Shown here: piece by piece, positions 8,538-17,581 of the stretch
How the letters are laid out: the number at the start of each line of letters is the position of its first letter
Position numbering within the stretch: the first letter of the stretch is position 1
Assembly: GCA_035686365.1 (NCBI GenBank)
Contig: DASRZM010000087.1
Location: 24,504 to 88,503 of the forward strand
DNA length: 64,000 nucleotides
DNA from: DASRZM01 sp035686365
GTDB lineage: Bacteria; Pseudomonadota; Gammaproteobacteria; Xanthomonadales; Xanthomonadaceae
Direction of reading: 5' to 3'
Notes under the pieces: generated by a model
Told to the model about the DNA's origin: nothing
The model's database searches: none
The model's input: only the letters and a program-made list of their open reading frames with translations
Made by a program: the position numbers and the translations under genes

Positions 8538-9620
8538 ATGTCCCGCGGATTCAACTTCAGCGCAGGTCCGGCGGCGCTGCCCGAACCGGTCCTGCTGCAG
8601 GCGCGCGAGGAACTGCTCGAGTGGCAGGGCGAGCGCGCCTCGGTGATGGAGCTCAGCCACCGCGGCAAGGCCTTCGTCGCTGCCGCATTGCGTGCCGAGC
8701 ACGACCTGCGCCGGTTGCTCGCGGTTCCCGACGAGTATGCCGTGCTGTTCCTGCAGGGTGGAGCGACCCAGCAGTTCGCGCTGATCCCGATGAACCTGGC
8801 CGCGCCGGACCAGCGCGCGGACTACCTGGTCACCGGCCACTGGGGCGAAAAGGCCATCGCCGAAGCGCAGGCCGTGACGCGGGTGCACGTCGCCGCCAGC
8901 AGTTCGGCGGCCGGGCACACGCGGATCCCGGACCGGGCCGACTGGGATCTGGATCCTACGGCCGCCTATGTCCACTACACGCCCAACGAGACCATCCACG
9001 GCGTCGAGTTCCACCAGGTTCCCGAGGTCGAAGCGCCTCTGGTGGCCGACGCTTCCTCCACCATCCTGTCGCGTGAACTCGATGTCTCGCGCTTCGGGCT
9101 GATCTATGCCGGCGCACAGAAGAACATCGGACCGGCCGGGCTGACCGTCGTGATCGTGCGCCGCGATCTGCTCGAACGCAGCCCGCGACCGCTGCCGAAG
9201 ATCCTGACCTACGCCGCCCACGCGGCCAACAGCTCGATGCTGAATACGCCGCCGACCTTCGCCTGGTACCTGGCGGGCCTGGTGTTCGAATGGATCCGGC
9301 AGCTCGGCGGACTCGTTGCCATGGCCGAGCGCAATCGCGCCAAGGCGCAGGCGCTGTACGCGGCCATCGACGGCTCCGGCGGCTACTACCGCAACCCGGT
9401 GGATCCGGCCTGCCGCTCGTGGATGAACGTTCCTTTCATGCTGCACGACGCGGCGCTGGACGCGGCTTTCCTGACGCAGGCCGAGGCGGCTGGACTGCTC
9501 GGACTCAAGGGGCATCGCGCCGTGGGCGGCATGCGCGCATCGATCTACAACGCGATGCCGCCCGAGGGCGTGGCCGCACTGTGCGACTTCATGCGCGATT
9601 TCCAGCGACGCCACGGATGA
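8538..9620 (+). CDS. serC: Phosphoserine aminotransferase
   Basis: A 360-aa PLP enzyme that converts 3-phosphohydroxypyruvate and glutamate to phosphoserine, and also serves pyridoxine synthesis. It begins FNFSAGPAALPE, the family's conserved N-terminus, and has the PLP lysine in GAQKNIGPAG. Length matches E. coli SerC. ATG 8538 is chosen because the conserved FNFSAGP block starts 4 residues in. It is the first gene of a run whose members overlap by 1-4 bp (serC, serA-type, pheA, hisC, aroA), the gammaproteobacterial serC-pheA-aroA arrangement with a dehydrogenase added. Confidence 0.95.
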   Translation: MSRGFNFSAGPAALPEPVLLQAREELLEWQGERASVMELSHRGKAFVAAALRAEHDLRRLLAVPDEYAVLFLQGGATQQFALIPMNLAAPDQRADYLVTGHWGEKAIAEAQAVTRVHVAASSSAAGHTRIPDRADWDLDPTAAYVHYTPNETIHGVEFHQVPEVEAPLVADASSTILSRELDVSRFGLIYAGAQKNIGPAGLTVVIVRRDLLERSPRPLPKILTYAAHAANSSMLNTPPTFAWYLAGLVFEWIRQLGGLVAMAERNRAKAQALYAAIDGSGGYYRNPVDPACRSWMNVPFMLHDAALDAAFLTQAEAAGLLGLKGHRAVGGMRASIYNAMPPEGVAALCDFMRDFQRRHG

Positions 9621-10801
9621 ACTTCAACGAGCACGGTCCGATGTTCACGATCCAGACCCTGAACCCGATCGCCCGCGCCGGTCTCGAGCGCCTGCCGACC
9701 GACCGCTACCGGATCGCCAGCGAGGTCGAGGCACCCGACGCGATCCTGGTGCGTTCGGCGGACATGCACGAGCGTGCCGTCCCCGAATCGGTGTTGGCGG
9801 TCGCGCGCGCCGGCGCTGGCGTAAACAACATCCCGGTGGCCAGGCTCACCGGGCGCGGGGTGCCGGTGTTCAATGCGCCCGGCGCCAATGCCAACGCGGT
9901 CAAGGAACTGGTTCTGGTGGGCATGCTGCTGGCCGCGCGCAATGTCGGCGAGGCACTGGGATTCGTCGCCGCCCTGCCCAGGGACGGCGACAGCGCGCAC
10001 GCGATCGAGGCCGAGAAGAAGCGTTTCGTCGGCTTTGAACTGGACGGCAAGACGCTGGGCGTGGTCGGCCTGGGCGCGATCGGCGTCAAGGTCGCCAACG
10101 CGGCGCGCTCGCTGGGGATGCGCGTGTACGGATTCGATCCGCACATGACCGTCGAGGGCGCATGGCAGCTCTCGTCGGACGTGATCAAGGCCGGCAGCCT
10201 GGCCGAACTGTACGCGGCCTCGGACTTCATCAGCTTCCACGTGCCGCTGAACGAGGCCACCCGCGGCCTGTTCGGCCGTACCGCGCTCGAGCTCGCGCGC
10301 CCGGGGGTGGTGCTGCTGAACTTCGCCCGCGAAGGCATCGTCGATGCACAAGCGCTGAAGCAGGGCCTCGCCGACGGTCGCATCGGCCGCTACGTCACCG
10401 ATTTCCCGCCCGAGGGCCTGCTCGGCGATCCGCGGCTGATCGCGCTGCCGCACCTGGGTGCGTCCACCCGCGAGGCCGAGGAGAACAGTGCGGTGATGGT
10501 CGTGGACCAGCTGCGCGACTTCCTGGAGAACGGCAACGTGCGCAACGCCGTGAACTTCCCTGACACCCGGATGCCGCGCGAGGGCAAGGCACGACTGTGC
10601 ATCACCAACAGCAACCGGCCCAACATGATCGGCCAGCTCACCCATGTGCTGGGCGAGGCCGGCATCAACATCCACCAGATGCACAACGCCTCGCGCGGCG
10701 AGATCGCCTACAACCTCGTCGACGTGGACTCCGGGGTGGACGCCGATGCACTGGCTGCCTTGCGCGGAATCGACGGGATTCTGTCGGTGCGGGTCGTGTG
10801 A
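9617..10801 (+). CDS. serA: D-3-phosphoglycerate dehydrogenase-type 2-hydroxyacid dehydrogenase with ACT domain
   Basis: A 394-aa enzyme expected to oxidise 3-phosphoglycerate to 3-phosphohydroxypyruvate, the substrate of SerC encoded just upstream. An N-terminal catalytic lobe (GAGVNNIPV) is followed by an NAD-binding core (GLGAIGVKVANAARSLGM), an Arg in NFAREGIVD, a Glu-containing stretch and the catalytic His in LPHLGAST. An ACT domain (NMIGQLTHVLGEAGINI) closes the protein, probably for serine feedback. The start overlaps serC by ATGA; a second ATG at 9641 is possible and gives 386 aa. Placing this step inside the serC-pheA run makes the first two serine steps co-transcribed. Confidence 0.85.
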   Translation: MNFNEHGPMFTIQTLNPIARAGLERLPTDRYRIASEVEAPDAILVRSADMHERAVPESVLAVARAGAGVNNIPVARLTGRGVPVFNAPGANANAVKELVLVGMLLAARNVGEALGFVAALPRDGDSAHAIEAEKKRFVGFELDGKTLGVVGLGAIGVKVANAARSLGMRVYGFDPHMTVEGAWQLSSDVIKAGSLAELYAASDFISFHVPLNEATRGLFGRTALELARPGVVLLNFAREGIVDAQALKQGLADGRIGRYVTDFPPEGLLGDPRLIALPHLGASTREAEENSAVMVVDQLRDFLENGNVRNAVNFPDTRMPREGKARLCITNSNRPNMIGQLTHVLGEAGINIHQMHNASRGEIAYNLVDVDSGVDADALAALRGIDGILSVRVV

Positions 10802-11895
10802 TGGCCAGGCGCAGGTCGACACCGAAGCTGGACGACGTACGCGCGCGGATCGACGCGATCGACCGCGAAATCCAGGCCCTGATCGGAGAGCGCGCCCGCT
10901 ACGCGCGCGAAGTGGGGCGCGCCAAGGGCCGCCTGAAGGCGGCCGTCGACTACTACCGGCCCGAACGCGAGGCGCAGGTGCTGCGGGCCGTGGTCGACCG
11001 CAACGACGGGCCGCTGTCGGACGAGGAGATGGTGCGCCTGTTCCGCGAGATCATGTCGGCCTGCCTGGCGCAACAGGAGCCGCTGAAGATCGGTTACCTG
11101 GGTCCGGAGGGGACGTTTTCGCAGCAGGCCGTGCTCAAGCATTTCGGACACTCGGCGCGGGGACTGCCGCTGGCGACCATCGACGAGGTGTTCCAGGAGG
11201 TCGAGGCCGGGCACGCCGATTTCGGCGTGGTGCCGATCGAGAACTCCGGAGAGGGCACGGTCGACTCCACACTGGACCTGTTCCTGACCTCGGAGCTGAA
11301 GATCTGCGGCGAGATCGAGCTGCGCATCCACCAGTACCTGCTGTCGCGGCCGGGCAGGATGGATGCGATCGAGCGCGTCTACTCGCACCCGCAATCGCTG
11401 GCGCAGTGCAAGACCTGGCTGCGGCAGCACCTGCCCAGGGCCGAACGCATTCCGGTGTCCAGCAATGCCGAGGCGGCGCGCCGCGCCCGCAACGCCGACG
11501 ACTCGGGCGCGATTGCCGGCCGCACCGCCGCCGACGTCTACGGACTGCGCGTGGTCTCGGGTCCGATCGAGGACAGGCCCGACAACACCACGCGGTTCCT
11601 GGTGGTCGGCCGCGAGCTGTTTCCTCCGTCCGGGCACGACAAGACGTCCCTGCTGCTGGCTGTGCAGGATCGCCCGGGCGCGCTCTACGAACTGCTCACC
11701 CCGCTGGCGCGGCGCGGCATCAGCATGACCAAGATCGAGTCACGCCCGGCCCGACAGGGCAAGTGGGAATATGTGTTCTTCATCGAGGTCGCCGGTCACG
11801 TCCAGGACGCGACGATCGCCGATGCGCTGGCCGAGGCCGAGCCGCTGGCCGCCAGCATCAAGGTACTGGGCTCCTACCCGGTGGCGGTGCTGTGA
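10801..11895 (+). CDS. pheA: Bifunctional chorismate mutase / prephenate dehydratase
   Basis: A 364-aa P-protein of phenylalanine synthesis. Residues about 5-90 form the AroQ-type chorismate mutase helices (RIDAIDREIQALIGER, then KAAVDYYRPERE). The dehydratase starts at about 97 with GYLGPEGTFSQQAV and has PIENSGEGTVDSTLDL. The C-terminal ACT domain (RPGALYELLTPLARRGI, then ESRPARQGKWEY) carries the phenylalanine-binding ESRP motif, so feedback inhibition is expected. The ATG shares one base with the upstream stop (TGATG) and the stop overlaps the hisC GTG. Confidence 0.95.
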   Translation: MARRRSTPKLDDVRARIDAIDREIQALIGERARYAREVGRAKGRLKAAVDYYRPEREAQVLRAVVDRNDGPLSDEEMVRLFREIMSACLAQQEPLKIGYLGPEGTFSQQAVLKHFGHSARGLPLATIDEVFQEVEAGHADFGVVPIENSGEGTVDSTLDLFLTSELKICGEIELRIHQYLLSRPGRMDAIERVYSHPQSLAQCKTWLRQHLPRAERIPVSSNAEAARRARNADDSGAIAGRTAADVYGLRVVSGPIEDRPDNTTRFLVVGRELFPPSGHDKTSLLLAVQDRPGALYELLTPLARRGISMTKIESRPARQGKWEYVFFIEVAGHVQDATIADALAEAEPLAASIKVLGSYPVAVL

Positions 11896-13007
11896 ATGCA
11901 ACCGCGTTCGACGCGCTGGCCACGGCGTCGGTGCGGAGCCTGCGCGCCTACGATCCGGGCCATGACCTGGTCGCATTGCGCCGCCGCTTCGGCGGATTGC
12001 TCGAGCTGGGAGCCAACGAGAGCCCCTATGGACCCAGCCCGAGGGCGGTGGCGGCAGTGCATGGAGTGCTCGGCGAACTGCATCGCTATCCGGATCCACT
12101 CGGCGGCGACCTGAAACGGGCGCTGGCAGCACACCTGTGCGTCGACGCCGCGGCGCTCGTACTGGGCAACGGATCGCACGAGCTGCTCATGCAGCTTGCC
12201 CAGGTGTTTGCCGGTCCCGGCGCCGGTGTGGCGATGTCGCGTTATGGATTTGCCGTCTACGCGATCGCGGCACACGCGGTCGGGGCACCGTTGACGGTTG
12301 CCGAGGCCTTGCCCGCCGACCATGCGATGGCGCGCGGCCACGACCTTCCGGCGATCGCCACCGCCGCCCGGGCGGGCACCCGCCTGGTCTACCTGGCCAA
12401 TCCCAACAATCCCACCGGGACCTGGTTCGAGCGCCCGCAGCTGCGGCGCTTCCTGGAGGGCATCGGCGAGGACGTGATCGTCGTGGTCGACCAGGCCTAT
12501 CGCGAGTACGTGGATCCCGACAAGTCATGCTGCGCACTGCCGCTGCTGCGCGGGTTCCGCAACCTGGTCGTGACCGGCACCTTCTCCAAGGCCTACGGGC
12601 TGGCCGGCCTGCGGGTGGGCTACGCGGTCGCCGATCCGGGCATCGTCGCGCTGCTGGAACGGCTGCGCGAGTCGTTCAACGTCAATTCGCCGGCGCTGGC
12701 GGCGGCCATCGCGGCGCTCGGCGACCAGGAACACGTGGCGCGCGCGGTTGCCGGCAACCGCGCGCAGCGCGAGCGCATCGCCGACGCCCTGCGCGTGCGC
12801 GGCCTTGTCGTGCATCCGTCGCAGACCAACTTCGTGCTGGTGGACCTGGGTGCCGACACCCCGGCCATCGAGCGTGCGCTGGTGGATCGTGGCGTGGTGA
12901 CGCGACCGATGGGGGGCTATGGCCTGCCGCAGTGCCTGCGCGTGAGCCTGGGTGCGGCCGGGGAGAACGACCGGTTCCTGGACGCCCTCGACGGGGTCAT
13001 GCGGTGA
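11892..13007 (+). CDS. hisC: Histidinol-phosphate / aromatic aminotransferase
   Basis: A 371-aa class I/II PLP aminotransferase. It shows ELGANESPYGPSP near the N-terminus, YLANPNNPTGTW, DQAYREYVD, the PLP lysine in TGTFSKAYGLAGLRVGY and a C-terminal Arg in CLRVSLG. The start is GTG, in a GTGA overlap with the pheA stop; a nearby ATG is in another frame. Copies of hisC in this operon position commonly handle both histidinol-phosphate and aromatic keto acids, so it may finish phenylalanine synthesis after PheA. Which substrate dominates cannot be told from sequence. Confidence 0.9.
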   Translation: MNATAFDALATASVRSLRAYDPGHDLVALRRRFGGLLELGANESPYGPSPRAVAAVHGVLGELHRYPDPLGGDLKRALAAHLCVDAAALVLGNGSHELLMQLAQVFAGPGAGVAMSRYGFAVYAIAAHAVGAPLTVAEALPADHAMARGHDLPAIATAARAGTRLVYLANPNNPTGTWFERPQLRRFLEGIGEDVIVVVDQAYREYVDPDKSCCALPLLRGFRNLVVTGTFSKAYGLAGLRVGYAVADPGIVALLERLRESFNVNSPALAAAIAALGDQEHVARAVAGNRAQRERIADALRVRGLVVHPSQTNFVLVDLGADTPAIERALVDRGVVTRPMGGYGLPQCLRVSLGAAGENDRFLDALDGVMR

Positions 13008-14314
13008 GCACCTGGGTCGCCGCGCCGGGGCGGGCGCTGGCAGGTCGGGTCCGCGTCCCCGGAGACAAGTCGATCTCGCACCGTGCGGTGATGCTCGCGG
13101 CGCTGGCGGAGGGCATCAGCCAGATCGAGGGCTTCCTCGACGGCGAGGACACCCGCGCCACCGCGGCCGCGTTCGCGGCCATGGGCGTGCGCATCGACAC
13201 CGAAGCGCAGACGCACCGGCGCGTGCACGGCGTGGGTCTGCGCGGGCTGCAGGCGCCGGCGCAGCCGCTGGACTGCGGCAATGCCGGCACCGGCATGCGA
13301 CTGCTGGCTGGGATCCTCGCCGCGCAGGCCTTCGATTCCACGCTGGTCGGCGACGCCTCACTGTCGCGCCGGCCGATGCGCCGGGTCATCGAGCCACTCG
13401 CCGCGATGGGGGCGCAGATCGATGCCGGACCCGGCGGACTGCCGCCGCTGCGCATCCACGGTGCCCGGCGCCTTCACGCGATCCGCTACCGCTGCCCGGT
13501 CGCCAGCGCCCAGGTCAAGAGCTGCATCCTGCTCGCCGGCCTGTACGCGGACGGCGAAACCTGTGTGCTCGAGCCGCATCCCACGCGTGACCACACCGAG
13601 CGCATGCTCGCCAGCTTCGGCCATCGGATCCGCAGCCAGGACAGTGAGGTCGCGCTGCGCGCGGCCAAGCGCCTGGAACCGGCGCACATCCAGGTACCGG
13701 CCGACTTTTCCTCGGCGGCGTTTCTTGCCGTTGCCGCGACCCTGGTGCCGGGCTCGGAGCTGGAACTCGAACGGGTGGGCGTCAACCCCCGGCGCACCGG
13801 CCTGCTGCAGGCGCTGCAGCTGATGGGTGCGGACATCGCGCTCGATCGGCCAGGGATGCTCGGCGCCGAACCGGTCGCCAACTTGCGCGTGCGCCATGCG
13901 CCGCTGCAGGGCATCGTGGTCCCGCCGGCGCTGGTCCCGGACATGATCGACGAATTGCCTATCCTGTTCGTGGCCGCCGCCGCCGCCCGAGGCACCACCG
14001 TGGTCACCGGAGCCGGCGAACTGCGGGTCAAGGAATCCGATCGCATCGCGACGATGACGCAGGCCCTGCGCGCGCTGGGCGTCGATATCGAGGAACGCGG
14101 CGATGGTGCGCTCATCCATGGCCGCGGACACTTCGAGGCCGGCGTGGTGGACAGCCACGGCGACCATCGCGTCGCCATGAGCCTGGCGGTGGCGGCCCAG
14201 CTCGCACGCGGACCGGTGCGCATCCGGCAGTGCGCGAACGTGTCGACCTCGTTCCCCGGCTTCCTGCAGTGTGCCGGCACGGCAGGCATCCAGGTGGACG
14301 AGGCGGTCGACTGA
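13004..14314 (+). CDS. aroA: 3-phosphoshikimate 1-carboxyvinyltransferase (EPSP synthase)
   Basis: A 436-aa shikimate-pathway enzyme joining PEP to shikimate-3-phosphate. Family blocks are clear: PGDKSISHRA near residue 20, LDCGNAGTGMR near 90, the shikimate-3-phosphate site around SAQVKS, ELRVKESDR near 340 and SHGDHRVAMSL near 380. The start is GTG, overlapping the hisC stop as GTGA. The GNAGTGMR loop matches the glyphosate-sensitive class I pattern (inference from motif). It is the last gene of the overlapped serC-aroA run; only 4 bp separate it from the membrane glycosyltransferase gene. cmk and rpsA, which often follow, are absent. Confidence 0.95.
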   Translation: MSTWVAAPGRALAGRVRVPGDKSISHRAVMLAALAEGISQIEGFLDGEDTRATAAAFAAMGVRIDTEAQTHRRVHGVGLRGLQAPAQPLDCGNAGTGMRLLAGILAAQAFDSTLVGDASLSRRPMRRVIEPLAAMGAQIDAGPGGLPPLRIHGARRLHAIRYRCPVASAQVKSCILLAGLYADGETCVLEPHPTRDHTERMLASFGHRIRSQDSEVALRAAKRLEPAHIQVPADFSSAAFLAVAATLVPGSELELERVGVNPRRTGLLQALQLMGADIALDRPGMLGAEPVANLRVRHAPLQGIVVPPALVPDMIDELPILFVAAAAARGTTVVTGAGELRVKESDRIATMTQALRALGVDIEERGDGALIHGRGHFEAGVVDSHGDHRVAMSLAVAAQLARGPVRIRQCANVSTSFPGFLQCAGTAGIQVDEAVD

Positions 14315-14318
14315 ACCC

Positions 14319-16211
14319 ATGAGCCGGCAGGCGCCCGCCAGGCTCGCCGCCGGATCCGGTGCGATCGCGGCGCCGGAGTCCGGAGGTGTCACCGCATGGC
14401 CATGGTCGGCACTGCTGGTGGCGCTGCTGATGCTGATCGAGGTGGCAATGGCGCCCTGGGCGGTGGCGCTGACCGACACCGCGCGCGACCTCCTGGTTGC
14501 CGATGCGTTGCTGGACGGCCAATGGCCGATGCGCGGCCCGCTGCTGGGCAATACCTTCCAGCTGGGGCCCTGGTGGTATCTGCTGGTCGCACTGCCCTGG
14601 GCCGCGAGCGGGTCGGTCACGGTGACGCTGGTGGTGCTGGCGCTGCTCGCGTCGCTGAAGTATCCGCTGGCCTTCCGCGTCGGCTCCGAACTGCTCGACC
14701 GGCGATTGGGGCTGGCATTCGCGTTCGCCCTGGCCATTCCCGGCATGGGCAGCCTCGCGCGCCTGGACCTCACGCACACGTGCATGGTCGAACTGGCGAC
14801 ACTCGCATTCGCCTACACGGTGCTTCGCCTGGTACGGGGTGCAGGTGCCCTGTGGTGGCTCGCGCTGGGGGCCGCCTTCGCATTGGCGCTGCACGCGCAT
14901 CCGACCACCGCCGTTGTGCTGCCATTGGTGCTCTGGCCGATCCTGGTCCGGCGCAACGGACCCGGGGAACTTGCAGCCATGGTTGCAGCCCTGATCGTCG
15001 TCGCCGTCTCGCTGCTGCCGATGCTGGTTGCCGAATCAGCGGAAGGCTGGCCGGGCCTGCAGCGCCTGCTGGACTACGGCACGGGGCAGGGCGCCCGCCT
15101 GGACCCGGCCGGCGCGCTGCGTGTGCTCGCCCTGTTACCCGTCAACGGCCCGCGGCTGCTGGCCGAGAACCTGGCACCGACCTCGATCGCGTGGCTGGTC
15201 TACTCCGGATATGCCCTCGTCGCAGTGGCCGGTCTTGCAGGCCTGTTCATCGCGTTGCGGACCGGTGGACGGCACCGTGCACCGGTGCTGTGTGCACTTG
15301 CGGCCGCGATCGTCATCGCGTTCGCCGTTGCGCTGCTGCGGCCGGTCACGCCCTACTACATGCTGCTGGTGTTCCGGCCGTTCGCGGCGCTGGCGCTGGC
15401 GCTGGCGCTGCATGTGCTGCTTGTCCGGCCCGGGAGTGTCCGGCGTCTGGCCGGCATCGCGCTGATCTCGGCCTTTGCGCTGTCGGCAAGCTTCTCGACG
15501 GCGTGGATCCTGCGGACCGAACAGGGCCTGGTACGGCTGCCGGTGGCGACGATCGGCGATGCGCGGGTGCCGGCCAGCCGCGGCGTCGAGGTGGCGCTTG
15601 CGCCCTCGTGGCGCATCGAACGCGCCGCACGTCAGTGGTGCGGACCGGCGCCCACGGTGCTGCACGGGCAACTCGCGCAGGTCGTGGGCGTGGCCGTGGG
15701 AACGCTGCTGCCGCGCCGGTGTGCCGGTTCGGTCCGGCTGACCGGCGGCGCGGACATCCGCGGAGCACGGCACCTGCTCGGACTGGTTCCCGCGGTGCTG
15801 CAGCGGCTGGGGATCGAGGCCGGCTGGCAGCAGGCATGGTCGCTGGCGCCCTCGCGCGTGGTCGGCGGCGGGCCGGGCCTGGTCATCCCCGCCGACAGAC
15901 CCTATCCGTACTATGCGCTCGAAGCCCGCGCGCCGGTGACCCTCGGATTCGATTTCGATGCGGGCCCGGAGGAGTTCATCATCGTCGCCACGCCGTTCGA
16001 TGTCTTCGACGGCGCCACGCACGTGGTCTTGGTCCGCGTGGAAGGGGGCGGACCGCAACCGGTTCCGGTGACGCAGCCGCGCTCGCTGCAGGTGTGGCGA
16101 TGCGCCGGCTGCGCGTCGGGCGCACGCTGGCAGGTGCGGGTCTCCACCCCGTATCCCGAGCGCGTGGAGGTCCTGGCATGGCGGCCACCGGGCGCCCACG
16201 CGCCAGATTAG
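14319..16211 (+). CDS. Multi-pass membrane glycosyltransferase-like protein (GT-C fold)
   Basis: A 630-aa protein with about 10-11 predicted membrane helices in the first 410 residues and a 200-residue soluble, probably periplasmic C-terminal domain. The first loop carries TDTARDLLVADAL, comparable to the acidic first-loop motif of PMT/ArnT-like GT-C glycosyltransferases, which use lipid-linked sugars. The C-terminal domain has four or more Cys (CGPAP, CRRCAG-like spacing, CAGCASG), which suggests disulfides or metal binding. It follows aroA by 4 bp but is unlikely to be functionally linked. The exact donor and acceptor are unknown. It ends 1 bp from the convergent thiolase gene. Confidence 0.6.
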   Translation: MSRQAPARLAAGSGAIAAPESGGVTAWPWSALLVALLMLIEVAMAPWAVALTDTARDLLVADALLDGQWPMRGPLLGNTFQLGPWWYLLVALPWAASGSVTVTLVVLALLASLKYPLAFRVGSELLDRRLGLAFAFALAIPGMGSLARLDLTHTCMVELATLAFAYTVLRLVRGAGALWWLALGAAFALALHAHPTTAVVLPLVLWPILVRRNGPGELAAMVAALIVVAVSLLPMLVAESAEGWPGLQRLLDYGTGQGARLDPAGALRVLALLPVNGPRLLAENLAPTSIAWLVYSGYALVAVAGLAGLFIALRTGGRHRAPVLCALAAAIVIAFAVALLRPVTPYYMLLVFRPFAALALALALHVLLVRPGSVRRLAGIALISAFALSASFSTAWILRTEQGLVRLPVATIGDARVPASRGVEVALAPSWRIERAARQWCGPAPTVLHGQLAQVVGVAVGTLLPRRCAGSVRLTGGADIRGARHLLGLVPAVLQRLGIEAGWQQAWSLAPSRVVGGGPGLVIPADRPYPYYALEARAPVTLGFDFDAGPEEFIIVATPFDVFDGATHVVLVRVEGGGPQPVPVTQPRSLQVWRCAGCASGARWQVRVSTPYPERVEVLAWRPPGAHAPD

Positions 16212-16212
16212 G

Positions 16213-17409
16213 CTAGACCGCCTCGAAGATCCCGGCCGCGCCCATCCCGGTGCCGATGCACATGGTGACCATGCCGTACCTGAGCCCGCGGCGCTTCATT
16301 CCGTGCAGCAGCGTCGCGGTCCGGATCGCACCGGTGGCCCCGAGCGGGTGACCCAGGGCGATGGCGCCGCCGAGCGGATTGACCTTGTCCGGATCCAGGC
16401 CCAGGTCGCCGATCACCGCCAGTGCCTGCGCGGCGAAGGCCTCGTTGAGTTCGATCCAGTCCATCTGGTCCTGCCTGAGGCCGGCCATGATCAGCGCCTT
16501 CGGAATGGCCTCCTTCGGCCCGATGCCCATGATCTCCGGCGGCACACCGGCCACGGCGAAGCCGACGAAACGCGCCAGCGGGGTGAGCCCGTGCGTCTTG
16601 ATCGCCCGCTCGGACGCCAGCAGCACCGCACCGGCGCCGTCGGACATCTGCGAGGAATTGCCGGCGGTGACGCTGCCACCGGCGCGGAACACCGGGCGCA
16701 GTTTCGCCAGCGCCTCGGCCGTAGTGTCGGCGCGCGGACCCTCGTCGGTCTCGACCTGGCGCCTGGCGATCCGGACGGTACCGCTGTCCAGGTCCGGCTC
16801 GCGGGCGACCACCTCGTAGGGGGCGATCTCGTCGGCGAATTCGCCGGCCGAGATGCCGGCCAGCGCCTTGCGGTGCGAGCCCAGCGCAAAGGCGTCCTGG
16901 GCCTCGCGCGAGACCTTCCATCGCTCGGCCACCTTCTCGGCGGTGATGCCCATGCCGTAGGCGATGGCGATGTTGTCGTCAGCGAACACCTTCGGGTTCA
17001 TGGCGATCCGGTGCCCCATCATCGGCACCATCGACATGGTCTCGGTGCCGCCGGCCACGACCAGGTCCGATTCGCCCAGGCGGATGCGATCGGCTGCCAG
17101 CGCGATGGCCTGCAGCCCGGACGAACAGAAGCGGTTGATCGTCTGCGCCGGCACCGAGTCGGGCAGCCCCGCGAGCAGCACGCCGATGCGGGCCACGTTC
17201 ATGCCCTGCTCGGCCTCGGGCATGGCGCAGCCCACGACCACGTCCTCGATCAGCGCAGGATCCACACCCGGCGCCCGCGCCATCACGGCGCGCAAGGCAT
17301 GGGCCAGCATGTCGTCCGGCCGGGTGTTGCGGAACACACCGCGCGGCGCCTTGCCGACCGGAGTGCGCGTCGCCGCCACGATGTACGCGTCCTGGATCTG
17401 CCTGCTCAT
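16213..17409 (-). CDS. fadA: Acetyl-CoA acyltransferase (3-ketoacyl-CoA thiolase)
   Basis: A 398-aa thiolase for the last step of beta-oxidation, releasing acetyl-CoA. The nucleophilic Cys is in INRFCSSG near residue 93, followed by NEAFAAQ, the catalytic His in GGAIALGHPLGATG and the second Cys in MCIGTGMG near the C-terminus. Length is typical. It lies 172 bp downstream of the hydroxyacyl-CoA dehydrogenase/hydratase gene on the same strand, so the two form a degradation operon, probably under the TetR regulator at 20162. It converges with the glycosyltransferase gene. Confidence 0.92.
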   Translation of the reverse strand: MSRQIQDAYIVAATRTPVGKAPRGVFRNTRPDDMLAHALRAVMARAPGVDPALIEDVVVGCAMPEAEQGMNVARIGVLLAGLPDSVPAQTINRFCSSGLQAIALAADRIRLGESDLVVAGGTETMSMVPMMGHRIAMNPKVFADDNIAIAYGMGITAEKVAERWKVSREAQDAFALGSHRKALAGISAGEFADEIAPYEVVAREPDLDSGTVRIARRQVETDEGPRADTTAEALAKLRPVFRAGGSVTAGNSSQMSDGAGAVLLASERAIKTHGLTPLARFVGFAVAGVPPEIMGIGPKEAIPKALIMAGLRQDQMDWIELNEAFAAQALAVIGDLGLDPDKVNPLGGAIALGHPLGATGAIRTATLLHGMKRRGLRYGMVTMCIGTGMGAAGIFEAV

Positions 17410-17581
17410 GACTCTGTCCTCTGTTTCCGAACCCGTTTGATTGCGGCGTTCGCCGTGCCTCGACTTCCACCCGGTACAGCGACGTGCCGGCGCCCGGCGC
17501 CGGCCGGGCGGTCGAAGGCGACAACCACGCTGGGCGCCTTCGACGTGAAGGTCGGGCAGGCGCCCGATCCTTCGCTTCGAA

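Noticed and set aside
17410..17581. Gap between the FadN-like and thiolase genes examined for a regulatory RNA or gene
   Set aside because: Only short GC-rich inverted repeats are seen, without a terminator run, conserved motif or credible ORF.
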